From Cavia porcellus (Eukaryota > Chordata > Mammalia > Rodentia > Caviidae): DNA of 64,000 nucleotides. The stretch is taken from positions 6,122,785 to 6,186,784 of the forward strand of contig NW_026947502.1 of assembly GCF_034190915.1 (NCBI RefSeq). The letters run 5' to 3'. This document shows, piece by piece, positions 54,001 through 64,000 of this stretch. Position numbers and translations under genes: made by a program. The notes beneath the pieces were generated by a model. It had not been told where the DNA came from, made no database searches, and saw only the letters and a program-made list of their open reading frames with translations. Within the stretch, counting starts at the first letter, position 1, and each line of letters begins with the position of its first letter.

Positions 54001-57000
54001 GTCTCAAACTCTCTCCCTTTAAAAAAAAAAAAATTGGAGCTGTTACAATTTATTTGCTCTGTGAAGTTACTGTCTAATTTTTTGTTCTGAGACAGTGTTT
54101 TGCTGTGTCACCTAGGCTGGTCTTGAACTCGTTGCTAAAGTGACCCTCACACCTTAGTCTCCCAAACAGTAGCTGGGGCTGCATACACCCCACCACACCT
54201 AACTTTATTTGAAATGAGGGATTCACTTTTGCCCGTTCTGGTCTTGAACCCTAGGTTCAAGGGGTCCTTCTGCTCAGCCTCCTAAATATCTGGGATTAGA
54301 GATATATCTGCACCCAGTTATCTGTGATTTTAGAACAACTTCGGATGACTTATAAAAGTTACTATTTGATACTGCATGGAATTGAATAAGAAAAGACAGT
54401 TACCTTGTAGAAAATGTACCGTGTGTATGTTCTATGCTTATTCTGTAAGAGCTATTAAAAGGCTGGGAACTAGAAATACAGCTTTCATCAGGGCAAGACT
54501 AAAGGAAAAAGTTTCACAGCCTAGTATAAAATAACTGAATGGAACCATCAAAGATGCAGCCTTATTTTTGTGGGGGTTTCGGTATCCTTTTGCATGATGC
54601 TGGGGGAGGGGGCGTGTAAGCCCAGAGCCTTGTTCATGCTAAGGCAAGCACTCTACTAGTAAACTACATCCCCAGACCACATACATGCTTTGTGATTTAA
54701 AATTTGTGTCATCTTTTCCCCTTGTATTTGGTCTGTTTTTCATTCATTCTTAAAATTAGGGTTTTGTACTCAAATGTGAGCAGAAATATTGTCAAACAAA
54801 ACCCTTAAATTGTCATGAGCCTGTAATCCGAGCACTGAGGTACAAGGATTATATGAGGCCACTGTGAACCACAAAGCAAAAGTTTGTCTCCAAAGACCAG
54901 AAACCAAATCAAAAGCTACTCAGAAATGAGTGAAGTTCAGTCTCTTGCAGAGTAAAATGGTTCTGTTGCATTCCATTTGGCTGTAACATTGTTTCTTTGA
55001 GACCTTGAATGTACCTGCAAGTAATAAATACACATTGCTGCTTAAGAAAGATTAAATTTGAATATGGAGACAAGAAAAAGATTTAAACATATTTGGCCTT
55101 CTGGGTGGCATAGGCTACAAGCAGCCAGAGAAGAGTGCTCAAAGCAGCACACTTTGGTGCTTGGTTTGTTTTTATTGTTTTTTGGAGACAAGATCTTTCC
55201 AAGTAGTTTAGGCTGCTTTAAATCCACTGTGTAACCTAGGCTGACTGAACTTTCTGACTCAGTCTCTCATGTGCTGGGATTATAGTTGTGTAACCATCAA
55301 ACCCAGCCACAAAGCAAGACATTTTGATTTGGTGTGATGGTTATCTTAAGGGGTATTGATTTCCATCTTATTGTTGTAAAACAAAGATTGCTTTTTCACT
55401 TAAGAACACATAATATTGGCCCGGGATTTAGCTCAGCAGCACAGCACCTGCCTGGCAAGCACAAGGTCATGAGTTTGATCCCAGGTACCAAAAAAATAAA
55501 AAAAAGAATATACATAACAGCCAGAGCTTGGGGACCAGCCCAGGTTACAGAGGGAGCTCAAGGCCAGCATGAACTGCATAGCAAGACCTTATCTCAAAAA
55601 AACAAAGTACGCATACCTGCTGGGTGTGGTGACAGACATGACCCAGCACTCAGACGCTGACGTGGGACAGTTACACTTTGAGGGCAGGCTGGGTGACAAT
55701 GACTTTCCAAGGAGTGTTCCTCAGTGCAGAAGGCTCTGGGTTTACTTTGTAGGGCCAACAACAACAAAGACACCAGTAAGTATTTCTATATATTTACAGC
55801 TGGGCATCATAGCGCACACCTGTAATTCCAGCTACTTGGTAAGCTGAGGCAGGAGGACTGAAGGTGGCAGGAGGACTAAAGGTGTGGGCCAACCTGTGTT
55901 GTTTAGTGAGGCTGTCTCAAAACTGAAAGATTTTTAAAAAGACATGGAAATGTAGCACAGTGATAGAGTAGTTAATCTACATGCAAAAGGCCCAGGGTTT
56001 GAGTCTCATTACCCTTAAGAAAAAAAAAAAGACGAGTATTTACAAAGTGACCCATATGTGGGAGCTGAAGTCCATGTTTTCTTTTCCTGAGCTTGGGTCT
56101 CTTTTTCAGCTTGGCCTTTACCTCTGTGAGCAAGGCTTGAACTCACACCCTCCTCTCAGGTTGGAGTGCTGGGGTCGTAGGCATGTGCCACCTCACCCCA
56201 AGTCCTGCATTCTTTCTGTGCTACAGTCAGGGAGAAATGATTTGGTTTTGTAAAATCTCCCCAAAAAGAAGAGTCAGGAATGAAAGTTACTCTTTATGAT
56301 TCCATGTGTGAAAACCCAAGACTAAGATGTTATTGAAATACGTCTCTTAAAATTCCACACATCATCAGAATGATCCCCTCTTTTTTCTTTGTTGGATTTT
56401 TATCATTTCCATTCTTGAAAATCATGAAAAAAAGCAAACTAAAACTTCTTTTAATCAGAAATCTTCTTGCTTTCAGACCAGAAGGGACACCATTTGAAGA
56501 TGGTAAGTCATTCTTAACTGTTTTCTGTAGTATTATAGGAGACTCTGAATCCAACAGGTTTACTGGAAGTCATTTCTGTTAATAAACCAAGTTAAAGGCA
56601 AACAAAGCCCCTGAGAACTGGCGTTTATAGGCGTCCCACATCAACTCCCAGCCCCTTATGTGTACTTTGATACTCACCTCTAGAACTAAAGCGCAGCCAG
56701 TGTTGAGAGTACTTTGTGTACATGGGCCCGTCAGCTGGCATGGTAAAGATGCCTGTGAGGTAAACAGCAAGAGAGGAATAGTGCTTTTTTAAAATTTTGT
56801 ATCTGTATTGTTGAGCTATAATTTTTCTTAAACATATAACTGCCAGTACCTTTAAATACCGCAGTCGTGTAACATCCATAAGCATTCTGCATAGCCTTTT
56901 TCTGTCTCAAGGTGAATGTTTTCACCAGAAGCCAGTAAAAAGAGTAGTTCTAATACATATTTAAAATTGAGTTTATTGAATGGATTTCAGCTAAGTGGTT

Positions 57001-57272
57001 GTATTTTCCCTAATTAATTGTACCATGAATTAAAAGCAACTTTGGTGTAATTATCAACATGACTTCAGAATTAGTCCATCAAGAATACTTGTGCAGAATT
57101 CTGACAGCAGAGCTGTTTGTAAGGAGAGATTAGCTGAGTTGCCTGGTGGGAGTGGATATATCTGGAGTCTGGAATATTACGTACCTGTTTAAAAAAATTA
57201 AGGTAGAGCTGGATGGAGGCCTGAGTAGACTGGAAATTGTTGCACAGTGATGTAGCATCTCATGTTTACCAG

Positions 57273-57323
<51 letters not shown>

Positions 57324-60300
57324 AAAGGGTTATGTACCACCCTGCTATCAGGGATTATTTCTGGGTGGGGATCACCAATTAAAGGAGCCAGTTAAGGTTT
57401 TAACTTTTTTTTATTACCAGTATATCATGAATTCTCAGATGTCCATAAACCCCTTGGGGTCTGAGTCCCTTTCTGTGGACCCCGGGGATCCACATTGTCT
57501 CTATACCTAGGCTTCTGTAGCCATTTACGTAGATGGTACAGTTGCAGTAGTGACTAAGGGTGCACCAAGCAGTTTAGCATCTTAGAGCAAATCACTTCAG
57601 TGGCACCATACTGTACTAGTACTAACCATCGTACTCTGCATTTTAAAAGTACCCATTTTACTTCTAAAATGCTTGTTGAAATTATTCAATTCTGACCTTT
57701 CGTTATGCCATATTATCTTCTAATATATTCTATGTGGAACAGTGGGAATTACAAGTTAAGGCACATTGTTTGCACTCCAAAGCATGATAGTTGCCTGGCA
57801 AAAAAGTGTTTCTTCACTTGAGCCGTGACTTGAGTGAGCTGAGCTTTTCGTGGAATGCCTTTTAACTGAGAGAGAGGCTGGGGCTCGGGCTCCGTGCTGG
57901 TGCACTGGCCTGCCCTTCGGGAGGCCCGTGGTTCGATCCTCTGCATCACGAGAGACTGACAGGCAGGACTGCTGTTATCCGGGTTTGCAGGTACGGCAGG
58001 TGTATTCTCAGAAGGAGCCTAGGTGGGCTGTTAGCTTAAGGAAAGGAAAGGAACATACTTGTCACTGATAACAAAAATCTCTGATGCTATCAGTAGGTGG
58101 TATTACCTATTGTGATTTTTTTTTTATAGCGCATAATGTGGAAGCTCTGTATAAGTTGAAGGAGCTCGCGTTTTCCAGATGACTAATCCATGTGTCACAG
58201 AATTGTGATGGTTACGGTTTGTGAGGCTGTGGCTGGGGATGTCCCTTGGAGGTAGTGCAGTGTGTATGAGCATGCCTCAGGCTGTGGCTTCAGTCTCCTG
58301 CACCTTGAAACAACAAAAGTTTGATGCAAAGTAAAACATTTTATTTGTATCCAAAAGTTTGCTGATAAGATTTCATATTCTACATTGCAATAAGCATTTA
58401 AAACTAATGTTAAGTGTCTACCCTTACCTAAACAGCAATGAAAATACGCCCTTTTTTCAATTACGTATTTGCACGGGGAAGACTTTCTTCACATCCTGTA
58501 CTTAACTGAAGCAGCACTATAGCACATTGAGTGCAAAAACAGATGAGTGAATACAGCTGCCTTCCGTGAAATCAGTTTTTAAAATTTGATTTATTTTTTG
58601 AGACAGGGTCTCACAGTGTAGTGCATCCTGGCCTTGAACTCAAGTTACATACCCCAGGCTGGCCTCACACTAATGGTGAGCCTCCTGCCTCAGCCTTGAA
58701 AGTGCTGGGATGACAGGTGTACACCACCACACCTGGAGAAAACAGTCATTAAAGAGAATTGTAAAAACATAAGATGATACTGTCTTTGTCGCAAATATTT
58801 TGTTAAATGTTATTGAATTAATATTTTAAGTTTTTTTTTTTTTTTTTTTTAAATCCGTACCAGGGATCGAACTCACGACCGCCTGCTTGCAAGGCAGGAG
58901 CTTATGCTGCTAAGCTAAATCCCAGCCCTACTTTAAGGTTTACTAAGTTACAGTTTCTAATACAAATATCAATAATCAGTAGTTTGCTGGAGATAGCCTT
59001 TACTGACTCAGAAGCTAACTTTTAAATTTCACAAATTTTTCAAGCTTTTTTTGTTTTTTGTTTTTTCTGGTGTGTGGAATCAAACTCAGGACCTTGCGCT
59101 TGTCAGGGAGGTGCTGTACTGCTGTATCCTAGCCTCTCAAGGTTATTGAAGAGCCATTACTTGAAAGTTAAATGTTCCCCAATCAGAGTGATACAACTAA
59201 AATCTCATCACATTCTAATTATTTTCCTGCACTGTACTGTGTTTACAATGCTCTTGAAGTTCTGTTTCTTGCATTTCGGTGGTTGTAGGGATTGAACCAG
59301 GGCCTTCACACTAAATGACACCTTCAGCCACTTTGTGTTTTGAGAGTCTTGCTGAATTGTCTGGGCTGTCTCAAACTTGTGACGCTCCTCCTGACTCCCT
59401 TAGTCTTCCACAGTGTGGGAGTGACAGGCGTTCGCCACCACCCCCAGCTCAGTGAATTCTGTCCTGGTAACGTGGGATTTAAGTATGAAAGGGTCTGAGG
59501 TCACAAGACTTAATGAGAGCCGTTTCATATTTGTTTTGCTTGAAATTTTATATTTTAATAGCTATTAGTTTTTGTAATTAAAAAGGTTAAAATTAAATTT
59601 TAAAAACAAAAGATCTGGGAACATAGCTCAATGGGCGACCATCTGTTTCACATGCATGATGAGGGGCCTTGGTTGATCCCCAGCACCATAAATAAATAAA
59701 AGATTAGGCATAAGGTTTAACTCATTAATTAACTTGTATTTATTGATGTATATACAAGTATGAAACAGGGTTTGCCTTTGGTTTGCTGTTATTTTTGGAC
59801 TACCTAATCCCACATTTCCAGACTAAAAAAGTAGAAGTTGTATTCCAAGTAAATGACCAGTGAGGACACAGTGTAAAATATTTTACCAAATTAAGCCTCT
59901 GAGTAGATTAAAGTCAGAAGCTTAGAATTTAAAGAAAGGATTTGTTTGTTTTCAAGATGCTAACCCAGAATCTGCATGTACCAGGCATGTGTACTACCAC
60001 TGAGCTACATCCCCAGCCTGGGTGTGTGGGTGAAACAGGGAAAGAACCTTGGAGAAGCATCGGGAATGGTTTCATGTTTTGTTGACTTCATTAGTGGTTC
60101 CATCTTCTAGAGTATCTCAGGTTGTAGTTGGAGATATTGGTGTAGATAATACGCACAAAAGAAGTTTAGAAAGACATTTATTAGTGGCTATTTCTTGGAA
60201 ATAGAATTGGAACTAAAAAAGTCTTTTATACCTGAACATGTTGGCTTATTACATAATTTTTTACATAATATTTGAAACGTCTGTGCCTTTTTGACCATTC

Positions 60301-63300
60301 AATACTGATTTAAACTGAGCAAACTAAGTACCATAGTGGCCAGTAGCTAATAATTGGCAGTTACACTAAAGATGACTAATTCTTGTATTCACGTGAAGAG
60401 ATTGGTTTGGGAGCCAGGAGTCATCTGTGTTAGAATTCATTCCTAATCTGCGTTTCTTGCCAGGTGGTATAGTCAGTCCCTATGTAAAGCCTGCAGCATC
60501 CGCCTTCCAGACTGTGACAAACTATTTGTAGTTCTTTAAGTATGTTTTAGATCTTGGTAGCCAGGGCCCGGATGCCTTCCAAAAATACCGCAGTTAGCAC
60601 TCCCACCAGCAGCACATGGGGTGCTTGTTCCCCGAGTATTCGCCTGTGCTGCCTGCTCCATCTCACAGAAACAGAAGGGGATCAGTCTGTGTTTTGTATG
60701 CTGAATCAGTTTGCAGTCAGACTTTTGTGTGGTAGTTTAGATACTGTACAGGATGAAGAACTGATGATGAAATGTAAAAGGCATGTTTGTTTTTGCAATA
60801 ATTATTTTGGTTTGTTTTCTGTCTAGGTACTTTCAAACTAGTAATAGAATTTTCTGAAGAATATCCAAATAAACCACCAACTGTTAGGTTTTTATCCAAA
60901 ATGTTTCACCCAAATGGTAAGTACCAATGTATTGTCCATCCCAAGGGCTGAGGGGTGGTTTCTGTCTTAAGGAAAGGTCTGTTGTCTGTGTGAGAACTGC
61001 TAGGGGTTGAACCCGCTCTTTGTGCAAGCCAGGCGGATGTTCTGCTACTAGGCAAGAGCTGCATGCCCAGCCCATTTCCCTCCTTTCAGGTCTGGTCACT
61101 TCAGGAGCCTCTTGTATCAGGGTTTCCCCTGTGAGGTGGGGCTGTAACTGAATAACCTCTGAGTTGAATGTAGTGTGTAACGTATCGTAGCGCATGCCTA
61201 TAATGCCCGCTTCTTGGTAGGATTGCAGGTTCACCCCAGCCTGGGTAACTTTTTTGGGACTGGGATTGAACTCACAACCTCATGCTTGCCTTGCAGGTGC
61301 TTAGGGTGCTGAGCTAAATCCCTGGCCCACAGAGCCCTTCCTTACAGAAACAAAAAGGGTTAGGGATATAGAGAGCAAAGGCTCTGCTTTCAGTCCCGCC
61401 CTGCCAGAGACTAACATTTCTTTATATAAAATGAGAATCGTGTTGGATGTCCAAAGTTTTTGTTGTGGTTGTGAACATGTTGAGAGGGGTTGTTTGTTTT
61501 TCTGATTGAACTGAGGGCAGAGCCCTGCATGGCAGCCCTGCATCGTTTTTCATGGCCCTCAGCATTTTAGTTCTTTGCACAGGTTTGCTATGATCCATTT
61601 CACTTCTGTCCAACTGTGTCTTGGTGGTTTTTGGTTGTTTGCTCTTTTCCTTCAGTACTGGAGATTGAACCCAAAGCCTTAACAATGGGCTATGTATGCA
61701 GCCCTTTTTAATTTTTTTTTTTTCTTTTTCTTTTTTATCAGTACCAGGGATCAAACTCATAACCACACACTTGCAAGGCAGGCGCTTATGCAGCTGAGCT
61801 AAATCCCCAGCCCCAGCCCTTTTTAAATTTGAGATAGGGTCTCATTAAGTGCCAGGTTTATCTCAGACTTGTATGCTGGAATTACAGGCAGTGCCATCAG
61901 GCCTGGCCATTGTTTGCAATTTTAAACAGCACTGGGGCTGGGGATTTAGCTCAGTGGCATAAGCACCTGCCTTGCAAGCAGGCAGTCGTGAGTTCGATCC
62001 CTGGTACCGATAAAAAAACAAAACAAACCCAAAAAACACAAAGTTTAAACAGCACTGAATTCTTCCTTTTAAGTGCTCCCCCCCCCCACCCCAAACAGTG
62101 CTCTACCACTAAGCTATCCCAGCTTCCCTTTTTCTTTTCTTTTTTTTTGGGGGGGGGGTGGGAATCAAACTCACAACCTTGTGTTTGAAAGACACTAAAC
62201 TCCACTGAGCTAAACCCCTGGCCCAAGCCTCCCGTTCTTGAAAACCAGTCCTTCAGATACCATTGGTTAATTGTTTTTGTTTGTTTGTTTTTGAGACAAG
62301 GTCTCATTATTTGTAACTCCAGCACCCTCAGAAGCCGAGGCAGGAGGATTTCAGGTCTGAGGCCAGTCTGGGTAAATTAGCAAGATGATGTATCAAAATA
62401 TAAAAATGGGCCAGAGCTGTATCTTCCTGTGAAGGCTTTGAGTTTAACCCACAGTATTACAAAAATAAAACAGAAAGGAATGCAGCCATTGAAAAAACAA
62501 ACCATAAAATACAAGGAAGGTTAAAAAAAATGAGGTCATTCATAATCCTGTTAAACAGATCTATTTACATTTTGATGTTTACTGTTAACAAATGTTTTGT
62601 GATTTATATAAACTTTAGGTGAAAATATTCATAGATAATCTTTCAAAATACAGAATTATTGAATATAGTTTAAAACTTTTAAAGGTAATGTACTGTATCT
62701 TCCTTCCTTATTAAAAGGTACATATGATATTTGGTGCTGATGCTGGTAATGGTTATATGAACATTGGTTTAAAAGTGGCAGAGTCTTGCATAGCTCATGC
62801 TGGCCTGAAACTCATAATCAGCTTGACTCAGCCCCCAGATACTTACTTATGCGAGCCAGGACTGGAACCTAGGGCTCTGTGCTGCCAGGCAACACAGAGC
62901 CACACTGAACCCCACCACTAGCCCCAGATGAGCCATCAGGTCTTTTGCCAGTCCTGTCATTTCGTGGACTACAGGGAGTTGCCTGTCTTTGACTATTGTG
63001 AACATTCTATAAATAAGTCTTTGTACAAGTTCATGATTACTTCCTTAGTTTCTAGGAGTGGACTCAGTATTTCTAAGTTTCTCAAGAGCTTTAAGACCTT
63101 AGAAATGCAGTATCGAGCCCAGGGCCTCAGGTCTGTCAAGCAGGTGAAACACAGAATTTCAATAGATTGCTTCCTGGTGTGTGTTGAAAAAAAATAATCT
63201 AACCTCTTCCTGATGATAAGATACAAAATCAGGGGCTTGCTTCACTTTTGAAGACAGGTTTTCATGTGAGTCAAAAGGATTTAATGGCTTAGAAGGCTGG

Positions 63301-63746
63301 GAATGTAACTCTGAAGACCTTGAGTTCACTGACCAGTACTGCAAAAAACAGAGCAGAGAGTTTAGTTGTTTCCTAATATCTAAAACTATAATCCCAGCAC
63401 TTATGAGGCTGAGGCAAGAGGATTATGAGTTTGAGACTTCCCTGGGCAACTTAGCAAAACAAAAAAGCCTAAGGGCCAGGGATACAGGTCGGCACACAGC
63501 ACCTTCTTGGCAAGTGTAAGACTGTGAGTTTGAGTTTCGGAACCAAAAGAAAAAGCCCCAACAACTTCTGACTGGGCCAAGCATTCAGTTTACATTAAAG
63601 ACTTTTCTTAACTGTTAGGTATGACAGTTACCTGTAACAAATTTATTGTCTCTACAGTGTATGCTGATGGTAGCATATGTTTAGATATCCTTCAGAATCG
63701 ATGGAGTCCAACATATGATGTATCTTCTATCTTAACATCAATTCAG
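50998..63746 (+). CDS. UBE2B: Ubiquitin-conjugating enzyme E2 B (RAD6B), first five of six coding exons
   Basis: An E2 enzyme of the RAD6 family that carries ubiquitin as a thioester and works with RING E3 partners such as RAD18 and RNF20/40. The exons are 50998-51041, 53344-53424, 56477-56502, 60827-60916 and 63658-63746, all with GT/AG borders and matching phases. They give 330 bases, residues 1-110, opening with [15 protein letters not shown]. The UBC fold landmarks are present: the [11 protein letters not shown] turn, the HPN motif (HP..N before the active site) and the catalytic cysteine in GSICLDILQ (Cys88). The sequence looks identical or nearly so to mammalian RAD6B. The last exon, about 42 residues, lies to the right of the window. 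A processed copy is excluded because the introns are present. Confidence 0.95.
51570..52560. other. UBE2B: UBE2B intron 1, no recognised element
   Basis: Shoulder of the CpG island, then AT-rich intron with a short T tract near 51900. No exon seen. Confidence 0.45.
52574..52670 (+). mobile_element. ID SINE with perfect 13-bp target duplication
   Basis: AAAAAGCCAGGAG lies at 52561-52573 and 52671-52683. Confidence 0.9.
53158..53315 (+). mobile_element. B1 SINE just upstream of UBE2B exon 2
   Basis: GAGCCAGGCACAGTGGCACAC to AAAATAAATAAATAAAAG. Only 28 bases separate its tail from the exon, so the polypyrimidine part of the acceptor is squeezed between. Confidence 0.88.
53344..53424 (+). CDS. 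UBE2B: UBE2B exon 2
   Basis: 81 bases. The acceptor is GGATTTCTAG|ATTG and the donor TTTGG|GTGAGT. It codes for [17 protein letters not shown] and on to AVIFG. A B1 SINE ends 28 bases upstream of the exon. Confidence 0.95.
53474..53650 (+). mobile_element. B1 fragment followed by ID fragment
   Basis: CCTGGGAGGCCGAGGCAAGAG, then GGGGTGTGGCTCAGCAGCAAG. Confidence 0.6.
53759..53846 (-). mobile_element. ID SINE, old
   Basis: TTGCCAGGGATCAAACCCAGA to CCTGAGCTACATCCTTACCC. Confidence 0.72.
53873..54034 (+). mobile_element. B1 SINE
   Basis: GGGCTGGGTGTAGTGTTGCAT to GTAACAAGACCTGTCTCAAA. Confidence 0.8.
54077..54318 (-). mobile_element. Two reverse B1-type SINEs
   Basis: 54077-54203 (CTGAGACAGTGTTTTGCTGTG) and a more worn one, 54204-54318 (GGTCTTGAACCCTAGGTTC). 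Confidence 0.65.
54600..54678 (-). mobile_element. ID SINE, old
   Basis: GTAAGCCCAGAGCCTTGTTC to GTAAACTACATCCCCAGACC. Confidence 0.6.
54818..54900 (+). mobile_element. B1 SINE fragment
   Basis: GAGCCTGTAATCCGAGCACTG to AAAGTTTGTCTCCAAAGACC. Confidence 0.55.
55179..55305 (-). mobile_element. B1 SINE
   Basis: TTTTTTGGAGACAAGATCTT to TGCTGGGATTATAGTTGTG. Confidence 0.75.
55418..55506 (+). mobile_element. ID SINE
   Basis: GGCCCGGGATTTAGCTCAGC and ATGAGTTTGATCCCAGGTACC. Confidence 0.85.
55516..55745 (+). mobile_element. B1 fragment and B1-ID composite
   Basis: A B1 3' half (CTCAAGGCCAGCATGAACTG), then a second, worn B1 with ID remnants (GTGCAGAAGGCTCTGGGTTT). Confidence 0.55.
55798..56030 (+). 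mobile_element. B1-ID composite SINE
   Basis: B1 half AGCTGGGCATCATAGCGCAC; ID half GACATGGAAATGTAGCACAGT and CAGGGTTTGAGTCTCATTACC. Confidence 0.68.
56477..56502 (+). CDS. UBE2B: UBE2B exon 3, a 26-base microexon
   Basis: Codes for PEGTPFED plus split codons at both ends. The acceptor is TTGCTTTCAG|ACC and the donor GATG|GTAAGT. Skipping it would shift the frame, so inclusion is needed for a functional E2. Confidence 0.94.
56510..57270. other. UBE2B: UBE2B intron 3, no recognised element
   Basis: SINE-poor intron after the microexon. Minus-strand open frames have no support. Confidence 0.4.
57275..57320. repeat. (TG)n microsatellite
   Basis: TG run of about 46 bases without interruption, in UBE2B intron 3. 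Confidence 0.95.
57330..58580. other. UBE2B: UBE2B intron 3, mostly unrecognised
   Basis: One ID-like remnant (GGCTGGGGCTCGGGCTCCG..GTGGTTCGATCCTCTGC) at about 57877-57950; otherwise nothing recognised. Confidence 0.4.
58596..58736 (-). mobile_element. B1 SINE
   Basis: TTTTTGAGACAGGGTCTCACA to GACAGGTGTACACCACCACA. Confidence 0.88.
58829..58929 (-). mobile_element. ID SINE
   Basis: Long T run, then CGTACCAGGGATCGAACTCAC to GCTAAATCCCAGCCC. Confidence 0.88.
59046..59135 (-). mobile_element. ID SINE, old
   Basis: GTGGAATCAAACTCAGGACC to GCTGTATCCTAGCCTC. Confidence 0.68.
59269..59449 (-). mobile_element. ID fragment next to reverse B1
   Basis: GTAGGGATTGAACCAGGGCC (ID), then TTTTGAGAGTCTTGCTGAATT (B1). 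Reversed composite order. Confidence 0.6.
59612..59702 (+). mobile_element. ID SINE
   Basis: GATCTGGGAACATAGCTCAAT and GTTGATCCCCAGCACCATAA, tail AAATAAATAAAAG. Confidence 0.75.
60030..60820. other. UBE2B: UBE2B intron 3 end, no recognised element
   Basis: Runs to the exon 4 acceptor at 60826. An old reversed ID lies just before it at about 59955-60019. Confidence 0.4.
60827..60916 (+). CDS. UBE2B: UBE2B exon 4
   Basis: 90 bases. The acceptor is TTCTGTCTAG|GTACT and the donor AAATG|GTAAGT. It codes for [19 protein letters not shown] and on to KMFHPN, the E2 signature just ahead of the active-site loop. Confidence 0.95.
60993..61073 (-). mobile_element. ID SINE, old
   Basis: TAGGGGTTGAACCCGCTCTTT to AGAGCTGCATGCCCAGCCC. 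Confidence 0.65.
61248..61328 (-). mobile_element. ID SINE
   Basis: GGGACTGGGATTGAACTCAC to GAGCTAAATCCCTGGCCC. Confidence 0.82.
61712..61814 (-). mobile_element. Recent ID SINE with perfect 12-bp target duplication
   Basis: AGCCCTTTTTAA lies at 61700-61711 and 61815-61826. It landed in an older reversed ID (61650-61705). Confidence 0.88.
61830..61908 (-). mobile_element. B1 SINE, internal deletion
   Basis: GAGATAGGGTCTCATTAAGTG to ATTACAGGCAGTGCCATCAGG. Confidence 0.65.
61935..62043 (+). mobile_element. Recent ID SINE with perfect 14-bp target duplication
   Basis: TTTAAACAGCACTG lies at 61921-61934 and 62044-62057. Consensus body. Confidence 0.93.
62093..62224 (-). mobile_element. Two reversed ID pieces
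   Basis: A short one (AGTGCTCTACCACTAAGCTA) and a fuller one (GGGAATCAAACTCACAACC to GCTAAACCCCTGGCCC) with a G run. Confidence 0.65.
62280..62465 (+). mobile_element. B1-ID composite behind a reversed B1 stub
   Basis: TTTTGAGACAAGGTCTCATTA (reverse stub) abuts GTAACTCCAGCACCCTCAG (forward B1), then GGGCCAGAGCTGTATCTTCC (ID). Confidence 0.55.
63381..63550 (+). mobile_element. B1-ID composite SINE
   Basis: CTATAATCCCAGCACTTATG (B1), then GGGCCAGGGATACAGGTCGG (ID). It ends about 110 bases before UBE2B exon 5. Confidence 0.68.
63658..63746 (+). CDS. UBE2B: UBE2B exon 5 with catalytic cysteine
   Basis: 89 bases. The acceptor is GTCTCTACAG|TGTA and the donor TTCAG|GTGAGT. It codes for [15 protein letters not shown] and on to ILTSIQ. 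The cysteine in SICLD is the thioester-forming residue. Confidence 0.95.
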
Positions 63747-64000
63747 GTGAGTGTGTTACAGTGTGTCATCATTTTTCATGGTTCTTTGAGAGACAGCAGC
63801 TCCCTTAGGACCAGTCTAAGAACCAAGCAAGCAAGCTAATAGGCTCATTTTCCAGCACCCAAGTGGCGATTGGAGTGCTCAAAGATGATGGTTTTTAGTC
63901 AGCTGGTTTGATTTTGTGTCACTTGACCATGAGTTCAGTCCTTGGTCTGTTTTTTGATCCTTTGTGAATTACACGTTCTCACAGGTCAAGCTTGAGCCCT

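Overview
This is a gene-bearing stretch of a rodent nuclear genome. The rodent assignment rests on dense B1 (7SL-derived) and ID (tRNA-derived) SINEs, B1-ID composites, LINE-1 3' ends, old MIR/L2 remnants, MaLR-type LTRs, and a recent intracisternal-A-particle (IAP)-like class II endogenous retrovirus. The ID consensus and the B1-ID pairs do not look like mouse or rat. A castorimorph (beaver, kangaroo rat or gopher lineage) is my best guess, but it is only a guess.

Two host genes run away from each other. CDKL3, a CDK-like serine/threonine kinase, fills the left two thirds on the minus strand. Its promoter CpG island is near 46.1-46.6 kb, its start codon is at 45714 and its stop is at 2335. 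All twelve coding exons can be placed by splice sites and reading phase. They add up to an open 581-residue frame with an intact kinase core (GEGSYG, K33, HRD, DFG, TDY, APE). UBE2B (RAD6B), a ubiquitin-conjugating enzyme, lies on the plus strand from a CpG island at about 50.3-51.5 kb. Five of six coding exons are present (residues 1-110, with catalytic Cys88); the last exon is beyond the window. About 4 kb of ordinary sequence separates the two promoters.

The most notable accessory element is a 4389-bp provirus at 25424-29812, in the CDKL3 intron between the exons at 34638 and 19629 and antisense to the gene. It has a perfect 6-bp target duplication and two 629-bp LTRs that differ at only three bases. 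It has an 18-nt primer binding site matching tRNA-Ile, a full-length open gag (562 codons) and a textbook A AAA AAC frameshift site followed by an 8-bp stem. The pro-pol region is collapsed to pieces of dUTPase, protease start and integrase end, and there is no recognisable env. It therefore looks like a young, non-autonomous, gag-carrying element.

The rest is introns and spacer loaded with repeats. Several recent ID copies keep perfect target duplications. Some SINEs sit very close to exons: one 34 nt past the donor of CDKL3 exon 6, and one 28 nt before UBE2B exon 2. There are also a degenerate 47-60-bp minisatellite at 1.15-1.49 kb, (CA)n/(TG)n tracts and a GGGAGA-type repeat. I saw no tRNA genes outside SINEs, no CRISPR array and no bacterial features.
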